DNA of 43,203 nt from Leptospira ilyithenensis (lineage in GTDB: Bacteria > Spirochaetota > Leptospiria > Leptospirales > Leptospiraceae). The notes below the pieces were generated by a model. The model worked only from the letters and a program-made list of their open reading frames with translations. It had not been told where the DNA came from and searched no databases. The translations under genes and the position numbers were made by a program. Location of the stretch: positions 1 to 43,203 of the forward strand of contig NZ_RQHV01000027.1 in the NCBI RefSeq assembly GCF_004771005.1, given 5' to 3'. This document shows positions 15,900 to 25,958 of the stretch, piece by piece; within the stretch, counting starts at the first letter, position 1; each line of letters starts with the position of its first letter.

Positions 15900-18001
15900 A
15901 GAGAAAGGCTTGGCCAGTGCTCCTTCCAGTAAGGAGCCATCTCCGATTGTGGAGTGGTCCAGATTTGAAAATGCAGTTTTTGAATTGCGTCCGTATTCGT
16001 TAGAATAGCAGCTAAAGTTTGTTTGTCGATTATTTCCGGTCCCTCTTCAATCAACTTGGCCATAGATGATTTTATTTTTATCGAAAGTGAGGGGTGTGCT
16101 TCCTTCTTTCCCTGCATCTGTCTATGTATTTGAAAATACCTAGGGTGAACCAAACCTAAAAATAATCCGGGGATGTTTTCATTTCTAAGTTCGTTCTTGA
16201 ATCTTTTCTTGCATTCGGCCAGTTCTGTAATTTCCCGTGAAGGATTGTTTTCCTCTTTTGTTTGAAAGAGCCATTGGAAAATCCGATTGGAAGGAGAGAA
16301 AGTAAAACCGGAAAAGTAAACTACGGGAACGGATAAAATCCAACCCAGCCAAATAGGTAGTGTGGAATAGAATAAAATTTCGGAAACCCCGTTGAGAAAA
16401 AAGGCAATCGAAATTCCAAGTAGGGTCAAACCTGAAAAAGACTGAGCGATGGAACGTAAGGAATGGAGTTTTTTAGCATCCCGATTTTGAGGAGCCCATT
16501 CTATCTTTTTGTTAAATAAGGTGAAGAATATAAAGATAGTATAATATATCAAATGTATGGGAGCCAAAAGAATGGAGAATGCAGTTTCCAGGATAAAACT
16601 TGCCGTTAATCCGAAAAATCCTCCATGTGATTTTCTAACTTCCGAATTCAATATTCCGTCAATCCAGCCGAGAATTCTAGGTAAAAACAACAATGTAATC
16701 GATAGTCCTAAAAGTTCGAAATAAAGCGGAAAATAAATTTGCCTGATGAAAAATTCAAATTCTTCGGGAAGTAAGGAAAAACTTAAAAACCGAAAATCAT
16801 TCCAATAGTTCCACATACTGAGTATGATATAAATCGCCCAAATGGGAGCGCTTGCATAAGAAAAGATTCCAAGAACGATATGAAGCCGGTTAAGCAAAGG
16901 AATTCTTTTTGCAAATAAAAACCAAAGATGTTGTAAGTTTCCCTGACACCATCTGTTATCTCTTTTTAAAGAATCTAAAATATTGGGAGGACTTTCTTCA
17001 TAACTGCCTTCCAAATCATAGGCAACACTTACGGAAAATCCGGCACGTCTCATTAGCGCGGATTCGATCGTATCATGACTTAGTATTTTACCGCCTATCG
17101 CGCCATATTCGGGGAGGTGAGGAAGAGCGCAATATTCCATAAAAGGTTTGATTCGAATGAGAGCGTTGTGACCCCAATAGGAACCTGCATTCAGTTGCCA
17201 ATAGTTGGCTCCTGCCTGAAATATAGGTGAAAACAAAGAAGACGAAAATTGATTTAGTTTTTGAAAGACTGTTTTTGCGTCGAATAATTTGGGAGTGGAC
17301 TGTAAAATGCCGATTGTACTGTCCTTTTCCATAATCGCAATCATCTTTGCGATACAGGCAGAGCTCATCAGACTGTCGGCATCCAATACCAGCATATAAC
17401 GGTAAAGTTTTCCCCAACGTCTGCAAAAATCGGCTAGATTACCGCTTTTACCGTTGAGATTGATTTTCCTTCTGCGATAGAAAATCTTATCAAAACTATC
17501 GAGTCTTTCGCATAATTCAAAATAGGCGATTTCTTCCTTGATCCAAAAATCAGGATCTCTTGTGTCGCTTAGAATAAAAATATCCGTGTTCTGAAGGATT
17601 TCACTTCTTTTGAGAGAATTAAATAGAACTTCTACCCGTGCAATCGTGCCTCCTATCTCTTCCCCGTAGATCGGCATTACGACTGCCGTCGGAGCGGACT
17701 GAACGATTGATAGAAAATTTTCATCTTGGGGAACCAAAGAAGAAATCCGTAAAAGATCTCCTCCTTTTTTTCTTCTTTGGATAAAACCGAAAATGGAAAC
17801 CGAAGCTCCGTAGGATAGTAACGGAAATAATAAGATAAAGGTGATACTTTGATAGTATTCACTGAGACCTATTTCATTGAAGTATGCAATTCTGAAGAAT
17901 ATGGAGATCCCCCAGAAAACAGGGATTAGGCTGGCAGAGGCAAAAGCGACTCTGCGAAAAAGTAAGGTAAATGGATCTGTTTTAAAATTAAAAAAATTCA
18001 T
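15896..18001 (-). CDS. opgH: Periplasmic glucan glucosyltransferase OpgH (MdoH)
   Basis: 701 residues, an inner-membrane GT2 glucosyltransferase that polymerises and exports osmoregulated periplasmic glucans from UDP-glucose. Two N-terminal transmembrane helices precede the catalytic region (VVMPIYGEE, ILSDTRDP). D207-A-D209 in LVLDADS is the metal-binding DxD-like motif, and RDNRWCQGNLQHLW is the R-x-x-R-W-type motif. A set of C-terminal helices probably forms the channel. It is shorter than the ~850-residue enterobacterial enzyme, mainly at the N-terminus. Its ATG overlaps the TGA of the preceding small gene, so it is the third gene of the opgG operon. Confidence 0.93.
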   Translation of the reverse strand: MNFFNFKTDPFTLLFRRVAFASASLIPVFWGISIFFRIAYFNEIGLSEYYQSITFILLFPLLSYGASVSIFGFIQRRKKGGDLLRISSLVPQDENFLSIVQSAPTAVVMPIYGEEIGGTIARVEVLFNSLKRSEILQNTDIFILSDTRDPDFWIKEEIAYFELCERLDSFDKIFYRRRKINLNGKSGNLADFCRRWGKLYRYMLVLDADSLMSSACIAKMIAIMEKDSTIGILQSTPKLFDAKTVFQKLNQFSSSLFSPIFQAGANYWQLNAGSYWGHNALIRIKPFMEYCALPHLPEYGAIGGKILSHDTIESALMRRAGFSVSVAYDLEGSYEESPPNILDSLKRDNRWCQGNLQHLWFLFAKRIPLLNRLHIVLGIFSYASAPIWAIYIILSMWNYWNDFRFLSFSLLPEEFEFFIRQIYFPLYFELLGLSITLLFLPRILGWIDGILNSEVRKSHGGFFGLTASFILETAFSILLAPIHLIYYTIFIFFTLFNKKIEWAPQNRDAKKLHSLRSIAQSFSGLTLLGISIAFFLNGVSEILFYSTLPIWLGWILSVPVVYFSGFTFSPSNRIFQWLFQTKEENNPSREITELAECKKRFKNELRNENIPGLFLGLVHPRYFQIHRQMQGKKEAHPSLSIKIKSSMAKLIEEGPEIIDKQTLAAILTNTDAIQKLHFQIWTTPQSEMAPYWKEHWPSLSL

Positions 18002-18393
18002 AATAATTTAAAAATTAAAAAATAATATATTATGCTCCAAAAAAGTGCGGATAAAATGAAGAAAAAAGGTTTAACGGTTCCGGATAGTTTTGGATTTTTT
18101 GCAATTGGTGGAAAATCCAAATTTCTAGGAACCATGGAAGTAAGTTTCCATTCTTTATTTAAGGTATTGAACGGGAGGTCTGTTTTTTGAGAAGATTGGA
18201 TTTTTTTTAACCAAATCGTCCATGCGGATGGAATGGATGTGAGATCAGGGCCTTGTTCCTGAATGGATTTTTCAAAGGCCACAAGAATCTTTGCAATTTC
18301 AAATTCATTATTTATACCCAGGGCAAGTAAATAGGTTCTTGCATTGGTTGCTAAAAATTTCTTCAATGAATTATCTGGAGAGTCCGTCTTCAT
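17998..18393 (-). CDS. Small membrane-anchored protein between opgG and opgH
   Basis: About 131 residues from ATG 18393; an in-frame GTG at 18408 is an alternative. The body is soluble and helical (ARTYLLALGINNEFEIAKIL). It ends in a single transmembrane helix, FFFILSALFWSIIYYFLIF, so it should be tail-anchored. It resembles no family I can name. It overlaps the opgG stop by about 23 bases and the opgH start by ATGA, so all three are translationally coupled. It may be an accessory subunit of the glucan synthase, which is inference. Many opgGH operons have no gene here. Confidence 0.7.
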   Translation of the reverse strand: MKTDSPDNSLKKFLATNARTYLLALGINNEFEIAKILVAFEKSIQEQGPDLTSIPSAWTIWLKKIQSSQKTDLPFNTLNKEWKLTSMVPRNLDFPPIAKNPKLSGTVKPFFFILSALFWSIIYYFLIFKLL

Positions 18394-19954
18394 ATATCCA
18401 TGTCTCACTAATGATTTGATCGTCTTTTTCCAAATGGACTTTCCACTCTAAGGGAGATTCGAAACTTGCTTCTTCTCTTGGGTATTGAATTACGAGTCTC
18501 CATTGACTCATCTCTGAAATTTTTTCAATAGTATAATGTATATCCGGTTTTTTCTTCCGGTTGGTCTTGATGATTGGTTTTGGCGGATTGTTTCTGTCCA
18601 ATTTTTTTATATCATCGCCGGTAAAGTACAGAGTAAGGGTCGTTACGTTCGGGAACAACGGGTCTTGACCGCGAAAGACCGCAGAAACTTTTGCTAACGT
18701 ATGTTCTTCGGGAGAACGTTCGTTGAGAAAGAGAGAATAGTTGATAGAAAAAGGCTCAAGAGGCTGCGGGTGCGTTTCCGGTTCCCAAAATACTCCCATA
18801 TTATCATCGGAATCCAATTGAGTTGTAATCTCTAATAGATGTAAGTTGCCTTTTCCCCAATCATTTTCTGGAACGATCCAAGCACTCGGTCTTAGATGAT
18901 ATTTCATTTTATCGTCTTGGTAGCTTTTGAATTTCCGATCTCTTTGAATGAGTCCGTAACCTTTGAAAGAATTCGCCGGTATTTTGGTTATGGTAGTTTT
19001 TTTAGGATTGGTCAAGGGTCTCCATTCCCAAACGTCTTTCTCTGTTAATAAAAGCAGACCGTCCGAGTCATGTACTTCGGGATGGATATTCTGATTGATG
19101 GGAATATCCGTTTCTCCATATAAAAACATGGAAGTCAGAGGAGCATAACCCAGTCGTTTTACTTTCTTTCTGAGATAGATTTTCGATTTAACTTTGACTT
19201 CGCTGGTTTTTCCAGGTAAGAAAGTAAAATGATAAGATCCCACCGAACTTTCACTGTTGAGTAGTGCGAAGATTTCAATGGTTTGATCGAATTTTTCCGG
19301 CCTTTTGATGTAAAATTCTTCAAAGGTGGGAAACTCTTCTTTTTCAGGAAGTCCCGTATTGATCGCAAGTCCTCTGGCGGAAAGCCCGTAAATTTGACCT
19401 TCCGATATGACTCGGAAATAACTTGCTCCCTGGAATACCGCGAATTCTTCCAGACTATTACTATTGTTAAGCGGGAAGTGGATTCTAAAACCCGTATAGA
19501 GCAGTCCCTTGGAAAGGCTGTCAAAATGGTCGGGTAATTTCAGATTTCCGAAATCAAAGCGAGAAGCATCGTATTTGATTTCGGATGGTTCATTGTCCAC
19601 TAATTCGTAGATATGAACTCCCGTGGAATAAATATGACCCGGATGAAAGAATTGGAGTTGGAAAGGGAGCCCTAAGTTTTTCCAGATGGCGATTTCAGGT
19701 TTATAAACGATTTGTCTATAATCTTCGTAATTGATTCCATCCAGAGACGGAACTTTAACCAGTGTTGGTCGGACGTATTCTTTTTTTAAAAGTTTTTTTG
19801 CTTTTCGATCCAGATGATCCAGGCCGAAGGGTTGGTTTTCATTGCTAAATATATCCGTTAAAGAATGGAGAGAAACGGAATCTTCGTTTTTAAAAAAAGA
19901 AAACCCGGCAAGAACGATCGCAATTATAGCAAAGAAAAAGTTTAATTTTTTCAT
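18371..19954 (-). CDS. opgG: Periplasmic glucan biosynthesis protein OpgG (MdoG)
   Basis: 527 residues with a signal peptide (LNFFFAIIAIVLAGFSFF), so periplasmic. The family pattern is plain: KKEYVRPTLVKVPSLDGINYEDYRQIVYKPEIAIW near residues 55-90, FFHPGHIY, HFPLNN, FAVFQGASYFR, and GLSARGLAINTG. The catalytic-region landmarks FLYGETDIP and DGLLLLTEKDVWEWRPLTNP are also present. OpgG shapes the glucan backbone in the periplasm. It is first in the opgG-orfX-opgH operon. A 12-bp perfect inverted repeat includes the start codon (19950-19982), and no Shine-Dalgarno sequence is visible. Its initiation may be structurally controlled. Confidence 0.93.
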   Translation of the reverse strand: MKKLNFFFAIIAIVLAGFSFFKNEDSVSLHSLTDIFSNENQPFGLDHLDRKAKKLLKKEYVRPTLVKVPSLDGINYEDYRQIVYKPEIAIWKNLGLPFQLQFFHPGHIYSTGVHIYELVDNEPSEIKYDASRFDFGNLKLPDHFDSLSKGLLYTGFRIHFPLNNSNSLEEFAVFQGASYFRVISEGQIYGLSARGLAINTGLPEKEEFPTFEEFYIKRPEKFDQTIEIFALLNSESSVGSYHFTFLPGKTSEVKVKSKIYLRKKVKRLGYAPLTSMFLYGETDIPINQNIHPEVHDSDGLLLLTEKDVWEWRPLTNPKKTTITKIPANSFKGYGLIQRDRKFKSYQDDKMKYHLRPSAWIVPENDWGKGNLHLLEITTQLDSDDNMGVFWEPETHPQPLEPFSINYSLFLNERSPEEHTLAKVSAVFRGQDPLFPNVTTLTLYFTGDDIKKLDRNNPPKPIIKTNRKKKPDIHYTIEKISEMSQWRLVIQYPREEASFESPLEWKVHLEKDDQIISETWIYEDGLSR

Positions 19955-19982
19955 TACTCATACCATTGTAATGAGTAATGAA
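19950..19982 (-). promoter_or_regulatory. 12-bp inverted repeat over the opgG start codon
   Basis: TTCATTACTCAT (19950-19961) and ATGAGTAATGAA (19971-19982) are perfect inverted repeats around a 9-base loop. On the opgG transcript the 3' arm contains the ATG. The hairpin could hide the start codon and make translation conditional. The same dyad could also be a protein operator. No other ribosome-binding site is visible. Confidence 0.6.
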
Positions 19983-19999
19983 ATATCTGACCATTCCTT

Positions 20000-21685
20000 T
20001 TAAAATCTGAAAAGTCTTGTTGTGTAGTGTAACGACGCGGAGACTTCTTCCAGATTCTGCATTGCTCCGATGATGGAATGAATCGATGCGGATTGTTCTT
20101 CCGAAGTAGCAGCCAATTCGCTGACAACACTATTGTTTTCCGTATTTCTTTGCATGATCACTTCCAGTTCTTGGCTGAGCATCTGCGATAATTTGTCAAT
20201 ATTGGATGCAATTCTTATCAATTCCTGGATGGCCGATTTTTCCTTTTCCGAATGCGTGAATATTTCCTGAAAGGAAGATTCTATTTTTACAATATCATTT
20301 GCGCCTTTTTGAAGTTCCACTAATCTGGATTTGTTGTCATCCGTTACAAATAATAATTCTGATCGAAAGCTGGATATGGATTGATGGATTTCTTTCGCGG
20401 ATCTTGAGGACTGTTCCGCCAATTTTTTAATCTCTTCCGCGACCACCGCAAATCCGGCGCCTGCTTCTCCGGCACGTGACGCTTCGATTGCAGCATTTAA
20501 TGAAAGTAAGTTGGTTCTGTCGGCAACATACGTGATGGAACTTAGAATCTTTGCAATTTCATTTGATTTGAGAGCAAGGGCTTCCAATCTTTTTGTGCCC
20601 GAGTCTACCGATGTACTGAAAGCGTTCATTTGAGAAGACAGATCCTTTGATACGGAGAAGGAATCGTCTATCACGTTTCTTGTGTCAGCGATCGTTTTGG
20701 AAAGGAAAGATGCTTGGTTGTTGATGGAAATGATGGATTGAGTCAGCTCTACGATTTGTTCTCCCGCATGAGATGAACTCTCTTGAGTCACACTTACGCT
20801 ATCGGAAAGAGTATTGAGGGACTTTGATAATTCTTGTACGGAAACATCAATCTGTTTGATGGAATTACTCGCCATGCTGGAATGAACTTCCACAAATTCG
20901 GAGTTAGAGTATAGCTGGGAAACCAATCCTTTCATTTCTACTTTCAAATCGTTTAATTTTTGAAATGCAGTGTAAAAAGTGTTGGAGCTGTCAGGAATAT
21001 GAATATTTGTTTTTAAATCCCTTTCGGCCAAACCTTGAATTTGGATTTTTAATTTTCCTAATTCGTTTCTAAAGAAAATTTCTTGGAAAACATAACCGAG
21101 AATGAATGCTAAGCCGGAAGCTCCCAAAAGAAATAAACCTAACTTTTGTTTGTTTGCAAAAAGAACGGAATAAAAACCGATAAGTCCTACTGGAATCGGT
21201 AAACCTAGAAAGAAAATATTTTTGCGGTTGGAAATCCATCGGACAATTGATTGTAGCAAAAGACGCCGTAGGGTTGTTTTTGACTTTTTAATACCAAATT
21301 GTATCTCTGCGGCTTCGATTTGTTCGGGGGAGGCGATGGTCCGAACTGACATATATCCGATAGGATGATCTCCCTGGAAGAGGGGGGAGATATTTGCGTC
21401 CACCCAATAATGGTCTCCATCTTTGCAACGATTGATAACAACGCCGTTCCAGGATTTATTTTGGCTCAGACTATTCCACATATCGGCAAAAACTTCCCTA
21501 GGAACAGAAGGATGCCGGATGATATTTTGCGGTTTGCCGAGTAATTCTTCTTCTGCAAATCCGCTGATTTCACAAAACTCCGCATTTACGAACTGGATAA
21601 TACCTTTTAGGTCTGTTTTGGAGATGATATTTTGACCTGGTAAAAATTTTCTTTCGATGTTGGTTACGGGGCCGTTATTTTTCAT
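20000..21685 (-). CDS. Aer-like PAS methyl-accepting chemotaxis protein
   Basis: About 561 residues from [10 protein letters not shown] (21685); the frame is open to 21745. An N-terminal PAS domain of the Aer type is clear: [20 protein letters not shown], then [20 protein letters not shown] and GYMSVRT. Aer PAS domains bind FAD and sense redox or energy state. Two transmembrane segments follow ([38 protein letters not shown]). The conserved signalling hairpin tip includes [20 protein letters not shown]. It should control CheA and thus periplasmic flagellar motility. It ends 45 bases upstream of opgG on the same strand; cotranscription is possible. Confidence 0.9.
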   Translation of the reverse strand: MKNNGPVTNIERKFLPGQNIISKTDLKGIIQFVNAEFCEISGFAEEELLGKPQNIIRHPSVPREVFADMWNSLSQNKSWNGVVINRCKDGDHYWVDANISPLFQGDHPIGYMSVRTIASPEQIEAAEIQFGIKKSKTTLRRLLLQSIVRWISNRKNIFFLGLPIPVGLIGFYSVLFANKQKLGLFLLGASGLAFILGYVFQEIFFRNELGKLKIQIQGLAERDLKTNIHIPDSSNTFYTAFQKLNDLKVEMKGLVSQLYSNSEFVEVHSSMASNSIKQIDVSVQELSKSLNTLSDSVSVTQESSSHAGEQIVELTQSIISINNQASFLSKTIADTRNVIDDSFSVSKDLSSQMNAFSTSVDSGTKRLEALALKSNEIAKILSSITYVADRTNLLSLNAAIEASRAGEAGAGFAVVAEEIKKLAEQSSRSAKEIHQSISSFRSELLFVTDDNKSRLVELQKGANDIVKIESSFQEIFTHSEKEKSAIQELIRIASNIDKLSQMLSQELEVIMQRNTENNSVVSELAATSEEQSASIHSIIGAMQNLEEVSASLHYTTRLFRF

Positions 21686-21787
21686 TGGACTTAGAATTAA
21701 TTTAAACCTATTATCAGTAAAATTGCCAGATGATTTTGTGAGCAATCAGATTCTAAAAACGGAAGGCAAATTTCAAAAATCGTCTTT

Positions 21788-23266
21788 ATGAAAAAATACT
21801 CTGCATCTTTAAGCAAAATGTTTGTCTTTTTTGTTCTATTGTCATGTGCCAATCCCGCAAAAACAGACAAAATCATTGGCGAATCTGTTACAGGTAATAA
21901 GGAAAAACCCTTATCCTTTCAAAAAATAGCCCCGCTAACAGCAAACGCATTGGGTGCAAGAAAAAATATTCATGAAAAAGGCTGGTTGTTCATTCCATCC
22001 TCGAAAGAATCCATCGAATCCGTCGTCGAATCAGGAAGGATGAGTTCAAAGGTAGCAAAATCGTTATTGTTTGTGAAATGGAAAAAAAGAGCCTCCGATT
22101 ATCCGGGTAGTTTGAAAGCAACTATGGAAAAGATCGAAACCCTTGGTGAAAAAACACGTTCTTCCGGCACAGCACTTTCCGCCGATATCTATCGGTTCTC
22201 TTTGCAACTAACAGCAGAAGAATGGAAACTTGCGAGAAAAATGGGAAATACTGCGGGCGAAAGATTTATCAACGGTTATTTGTTTCTTGATGATAAGGTA
22301 GAAGAAGATACGGAACAAGTGCTAAATGCATATTCGGATTTGAATGAAAGAAGATCAGGGGTAACCAAATCGCTTAACGAGTTGTTTTTTGATACTTCCT
22401 CCAAAAACGGAAAAAAACTTACATCTGCATGGAAGGGCAGTTATGCGAAAACAACAAAAGCCTTTTTGGATGAATACGAAGAGTCCGGAAGCCGGGACAA
22501 TACGTTAACCGCTCTCTGGGATATTTTCCAAGGATATACATTTGCTTTAAAAGAATTGGTTGTTCCTGCCGCACAGACTACTGCATCCGTCGGGGAAACG
22601 ATTGTACTCGGAGGTGTTTTTGTTCCTGTCTCCCATGTGCTCACAGTGTCAGGGCAAACAGTTGTAACAACCGGAATGGTTTTATATTATTCGACTAAAG
22701 TTGGTTATAGGGTGATCAGCCCCAGTTTGGAAGCAGGATTGTTCAGTACTATGGGGATCGCTTCCGCATCTTCTACCGTGCCTACTCTTGTGACGGGAGG
22801 AGGGATCTCCGCGTTTAACCAAGTAACAACTGTCATAGGATCAAGAGCTGGGGAAGGCGCCGCAAAGGGAGGAGCCGTGGTAGGAGAGACAACGGCACTT
22901 GCAACGGGAGTCGTATATGATTTTACCGTAGATTCGGCAAAGTCTTCCATCTATCCTTTGAAATCGGGATTGATCCTTGGTTATACTGCATTGACCGCAC
23001 TGCCTGTACATTTAGTAACAGCGGTTCCTGACGGAACCATCTTTCTTACTTACGATGGCCCGAGAGTGGTGATTGCGGTCGTGCGTGGAAATTATGCAGG
23101 ATTTGAAGATCTGCCTACCGGAACAATCGTGGATTTGGAAGAGGCGAAGAAGTCGGGGAAAGTTGAAATATTAACAAGAGATCCTGCGATTATTAAAAAA
23201 GTTTTGGATGCAGAAATCAGTGAAAAAGAAAAAGAGCATTCCAAAACGAACGAAGGTAAAAATTAA
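21788..23266 (+). CDS. Paralogous lipoprotein 1, function unknown
   Basis: 492 residues. MFVFFVLLSC gives a lipobox with Cys20. Residues ~30-260 are charged and helical. Residues ~265-420 are rich in Gly, Ala, Val, Thr and Ser (for example SGQTVVTTGMVLYYSTKVGY and GGAVVGETTALATGVVYDF) without classical long membrane helices. The end reads TGTIVDLEEAKKSGKVEILT. The following gene encodes a longer relative with the same order of regions. No known family is recognised. The alternating small and hydrophobic residues could mean membrane insertion or a pore-like assembly, which is speculation. The stop codon abuts the next start, so the two are an operon. Confidence 0.75.
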   Translation: MKKYSASLSKMFVFFVLLSCANPAKTDKIIGESVTGNKEKPLSFQKIAPLTANALGARKNIHEKGWLFIPSSKESIESVVESGRMSSKVAKSLLFVKWKKRASDYPGSLKATMEKIETLGEKTRSSGTALSADIYRFSLQLTAEEWKLARKMGNTAGERFINGYLFLDDKVEEDTEQVLNAYSDLNERRSGVTKSLNELFFDTSSKNGKKLTSAWKGSYAKTTKAFLDEYEESGSRDNTLTALWDIFQGYTFALKELVVPAAQTTASVGETIVLGGVFVPVSHVLTVSGQTVVTTGMVLYYSTKVGYRVISPSLEAGLFSTMGIASASSTVPTLVTGGGISAFNQVTTVIGSRAGEGAAKGGAVVGETTALATGVVYDFTVDSAKSSIYPLKSGLILGYTALTALPVHLVTAVPDGTIFLTYDGPRVVIAVVRGNYAGFEDLPTGTIVDLEEAKKSGKVEILTRDPAIIKKVLDAEISEKEKEHSKTNEGKN

Positions 23267-25054
23267 ATGATGCAATTATCCAAATATTGTTCTGCAATTT
23301 TTCTTCTTTGCCTTTGCACTTGTAAGTCTGCGGAAAAAGACCCGAACGATCCTCTTAAAAATTCCAAAAAATTAATCAAGGAAGGACATAGCTCTCTCTT
23401 TTTGCAAGGCGCACTTCCCGTGAAGGGAACTAGTATCAAGTTCATTCCTCCCGGAGAAGAAGCTGAAATATTTATCCTGGGAAGAAGGGTGGGTTTCGCC
23501 AAAGAAGAATTTTCCAAATCATGGAAAAGAGCGGCCGAATCTGTTGTTATTATAAAAGACGGTACAAAGTTTAGTCTGTCAATGGCCAATGATATTGATG
23601 ACAAAGGTAACGAAGCGGTTCAACTCCTTCAAAAGGAATTAACCCAGCCTGGAATTTATATTATGCAAGAATCGGTTGCCAAATCAAAAGGAGTCACCGG
23701 AGCTTCCTGGCAAAAAGGCAAACAGGCTCATGATGATATCATAAAAGAATCGGAAACGCTTAGAAAAGAATGGGACGAGTGGGCCAACGAAGTATTAAAA
23801 GAAGACAATACTCCGGTGGAAAAAGATTCGGGTTTGAAAAAAAGAATGACCGGATATAAAAACACCTTTAACGGAGCTTTCTCATCGTTTGTACAAGGTT
23901 ATGTGGACATTGACGATTCGTTCAAGTCGGCATGGAATGAATCTTTTACCGAAGTTAGCGGGGGTGGTTGGAAATCCGCTTTCAACGATGTAGGTGAAGT
24001 ACGTTCCAAAGTTTCAAAGCAGGTAAAAGAAGCTTGGCAAGAGACTGTTTTCAGTTACGGAAAGGATACGAAAAACGGACTTCGCGATGCGTCCAAAGAT
24101 ATAGAATCCATCGCGGATGGTGAAGGCTTTTCTTTTTCTCTATTGAAAGCTTTCGCCAAAACCACAAAAGCATTGTTTTATGATGGAATGATCGAACCGG
24201 TCGGCAAAATAGGCGTTTTATCCATAGGATATATCGGTATCAACGGAGTAGTTTATCCCGCAACGATCGCAACCGTAACAGCCGGCACGGGAGTTTACTT
24301 TCTTGCGGAAACATTTACGGTTGCGGGAAAAGGGATTGTCTACATAGTCGCTCCAAATCTGAAACTGGCATTAGGCGCTCTTTTGGGGAGTACGGAATTC
24401 GTAACATATGAATCTTATCATTCGTTAAAGGCAGGCGGCCAGACATCGGCGAAACTTATAAAAAAATCCTCGGGCTACTCCGCGAAAGGAGCGGCCATTG
24501 TAACGGAAAAATCCGGCAAATACATTTTAGCTCCGGCTTCTCTTGCGGGTATTTCCACATCGCAGGCATTAGTTGGTGGAGGCGTGGCACTGGGGGGTGT
24601 GACTGCGGGAGGAATGGTCGCAACTTCTTCTTTTGCCGCACAGACCGCCACTTTTGCCACTACCAAAACCGCGGCAATTGCAACCGGAACTACAGGTACT
24701 ATTGCTTCTTTCGGTCTTGGGGCGAGTTACGGAATTTACCAAGTAACAAAAGCGGTCGGTGTGCCAACCGGAGTTGCTTTGGGCAGCGGAGTCGTGATGA
24801 GTTACGAAATGACTGCTCAACTTTCAGCACATTCGGTTCTCGCGGTATCGGATTGTTCCTATCTCGTTTTGTCTATGGAAGGTGGGAAATGGGTTGTATA
24901 TGGTGTGAAAGACGTAACTAATAAAGCAAACGGGCTTTTAGTCGGTGCTGTTGTTGATTTGGATCAAGCAAAGAAAGAGGGAAGTGTGATTGTAAAAGTT
25001 CCTCTTGAGAAAGACGAGGCCGATAAAATATTCGAGCCTAAGAAAAAAAACTAA
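23267..25054 (+). CDS. Paralogous lipoprotein 2, function unknown
   Basis: 595 residues. FLLCLCTC gives a lipoprotein signal with Cys19 as the likely anchor. The mature N-terminal half is charged and helical (SLRKEW-like helices, FVQGYVDIDDSFKSAWNESF). Residues ~310-520 are very rich in Gly, Ala, Thr and Val (TATVTAGTGVYFLAETFTVA, ALVGGGVALGGVTAGGMVAT). The end, GLLVGAVVDLDQAKKEGSVI, matches the end of the upstream protein. It starts immediately after that gene's stop (TAAATGATG; the second ATG is also possible) and is followed 12 bases later by a GGDEF response regulator. No function can be assigned. Confidence 0.75.
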   Translation: MMQLSKYCSAIFLLCLCTCKSAEKDPNDPLKNSKKLIKEGHSSLFLQGALPVKGTSIKFIPPGEEAEIFILGRRVGFAKEEFSKSWKRAAESVVIIKDGTKFSLSMANDIDDKGNEAVQLLQKELTQPGIYIMQESVAKSKGVTGASWQKGKQAHDDIIKESETLRKEWDEWANEVLKEDNTPVEKDSGLKKRMTGYKNTFNGAFSSFVQGYVDIDDSFKSAWNESFTEVSGGGWKSAFNDVGEVRSKVSKQVKEAWQETVFSYGKDTKNGLRDASKDIESIADGEGFSFSLLKAFAKTTKALFYDGMIEPVGKIGVLSIGYIGINGVVYPATIATVTAGTGVYFLAETFTVAGKGIVYIVAPNLKLALGALLGSTEFVTYESYHSLKAGGQTSAKLIKKSSGYSAKGAAIVTEKSGKYILAPASLAGISTSQALVGGGVALGGVTAGGMVATSSFAAQTATFATTKTAAIATGTTGTIASFGLGASYGIYQVTKAVGVPTGVALGSGVVMSYEMTAQLSAHSVLAVSDCSYLVLSMEGGKWVVYGVKDVTNKANGLLVGAVVDLDQAKKEGSVIVKVPLEKDEADKIFEPKKKN

Positions 25055-25066
25055 TAAGGCGAAATC

Positions 25067-25957
25067 ATGAATAATAAAATACTAATTGTCGAAGATTCAA
25101 TGTTGCAAAGACAAATATTGATTCGCTGGCTAACCAAACATAATTATGTTCCCATCTCCGCAAACAATGCGAAAGAAGCACGGGAGATTATTTCCAAAGA
25201 AGACATAGAGATCGTGCTTTTGGATTGGGAGCTTCCGGATGGAACCGGGATAGATCTTATCAATGAAATATTGTCCTCTTCACCTACGGGCTGGTTGCCC
25301 ATCATCATGGTAACAAGTCATACGGAACCGGAAAAGATGAAAGAAGCGATCGAAGCAGGAGCAACGGATTTTATCCGAAAGCCGGCGGAAGAGATAGAAC
25401 TATTGGCTCGTATCTATAGCGCACTAAGAATCAAAACCCTTCAGGATTTATTGCGTGATACCGCCATTAAAGATGCGTTAACCGGCCTATATAATAGGCG
25501 CTATATGGATGAAAGGATTGACCAGGAATTTCAAAGATGCAAAAGGCATAAACATTGTATGTCGGTTGCTATGATTGATATAGATTATTTTAAGAAAGTA
25601 AATGATACCTACGGTCATGAAGTGGGGGATCGGGTTTTAAAAACGCTGGCTTCCGAACTCAAAACAAAACTTCGTAAATCGGATATTCTATCGAGATATG
25701 GCGGTGAAGAATTTGTAATTGTTTTACCTGAAACAGGCTTAGTTGAATCGAAAAATGCTTTGGATAAGGTGAGAGAATATATTTCCACTCTCGCCATTCA
25801 AGATAATACAGGAGAAACATTTCAAATCAGTTTTAGCGGAGGAGTAGCTGGGGGAGATCTAAGTTCCGTCTCCACTCCGTTCAATTTATTAAAAATTGCA
25901 GATAAAAATTTATATGATGCAAAACACCAGGGAAGAAATAGGATTATAGAATCCTAA
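25067..25957 (+). CDS. Response regulator with GGDEF diguanylate cyclase domain
   Basis: 296 residues. Residues 1-120 are a receiver domain with ILIVEDS, phospho-acceptor D53 in IVLLDWELPDGTG, T83 in MVTSHT and K105 in FIRKPAEE. Residues ~135-296 are a GGDEF domain with LTGLYNRRYMDE, DIDYFKKVNDTYGHEVGD and the active-site GGEEF at 212-216. RKSD at 203-206 is an intact inhibitory RxxD site. It should make c-di-GMP when phosphorylated and be feedback-inhibited. It is 12 bases after a lipoprotein gene and one base before the SrkA-like gene, so one operon is likely. Its cognate kinase is not adjacent. Confidence 0.93.
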   Translation: MNNKILIVEDSMLQRQILIRWLTKHNYVPISANNAKEAREIISKEDIEIVLLDWELPDGTGIDLINEILSSSPTGWLPIIMVTSHTEPEKMKEAIEAGATDFIRKPAEEIELLARIYSALRIKTLQDLLRDTAIKDALTGLYNRRYMDERIDQEFQRCKRHKHCMSVAMIDIDYFKKVNDTYGHEVGDRVLKTLASELKTKLRKSDILSRYGGEEFVIVLPETGLVESKNALDKVREYISTLAIQDNTGETFQISFSGGVAGGDLSSVSTPFNLLKIADKNLYDAKHQGRNRIIES

Positions 25958-25958
25958 T

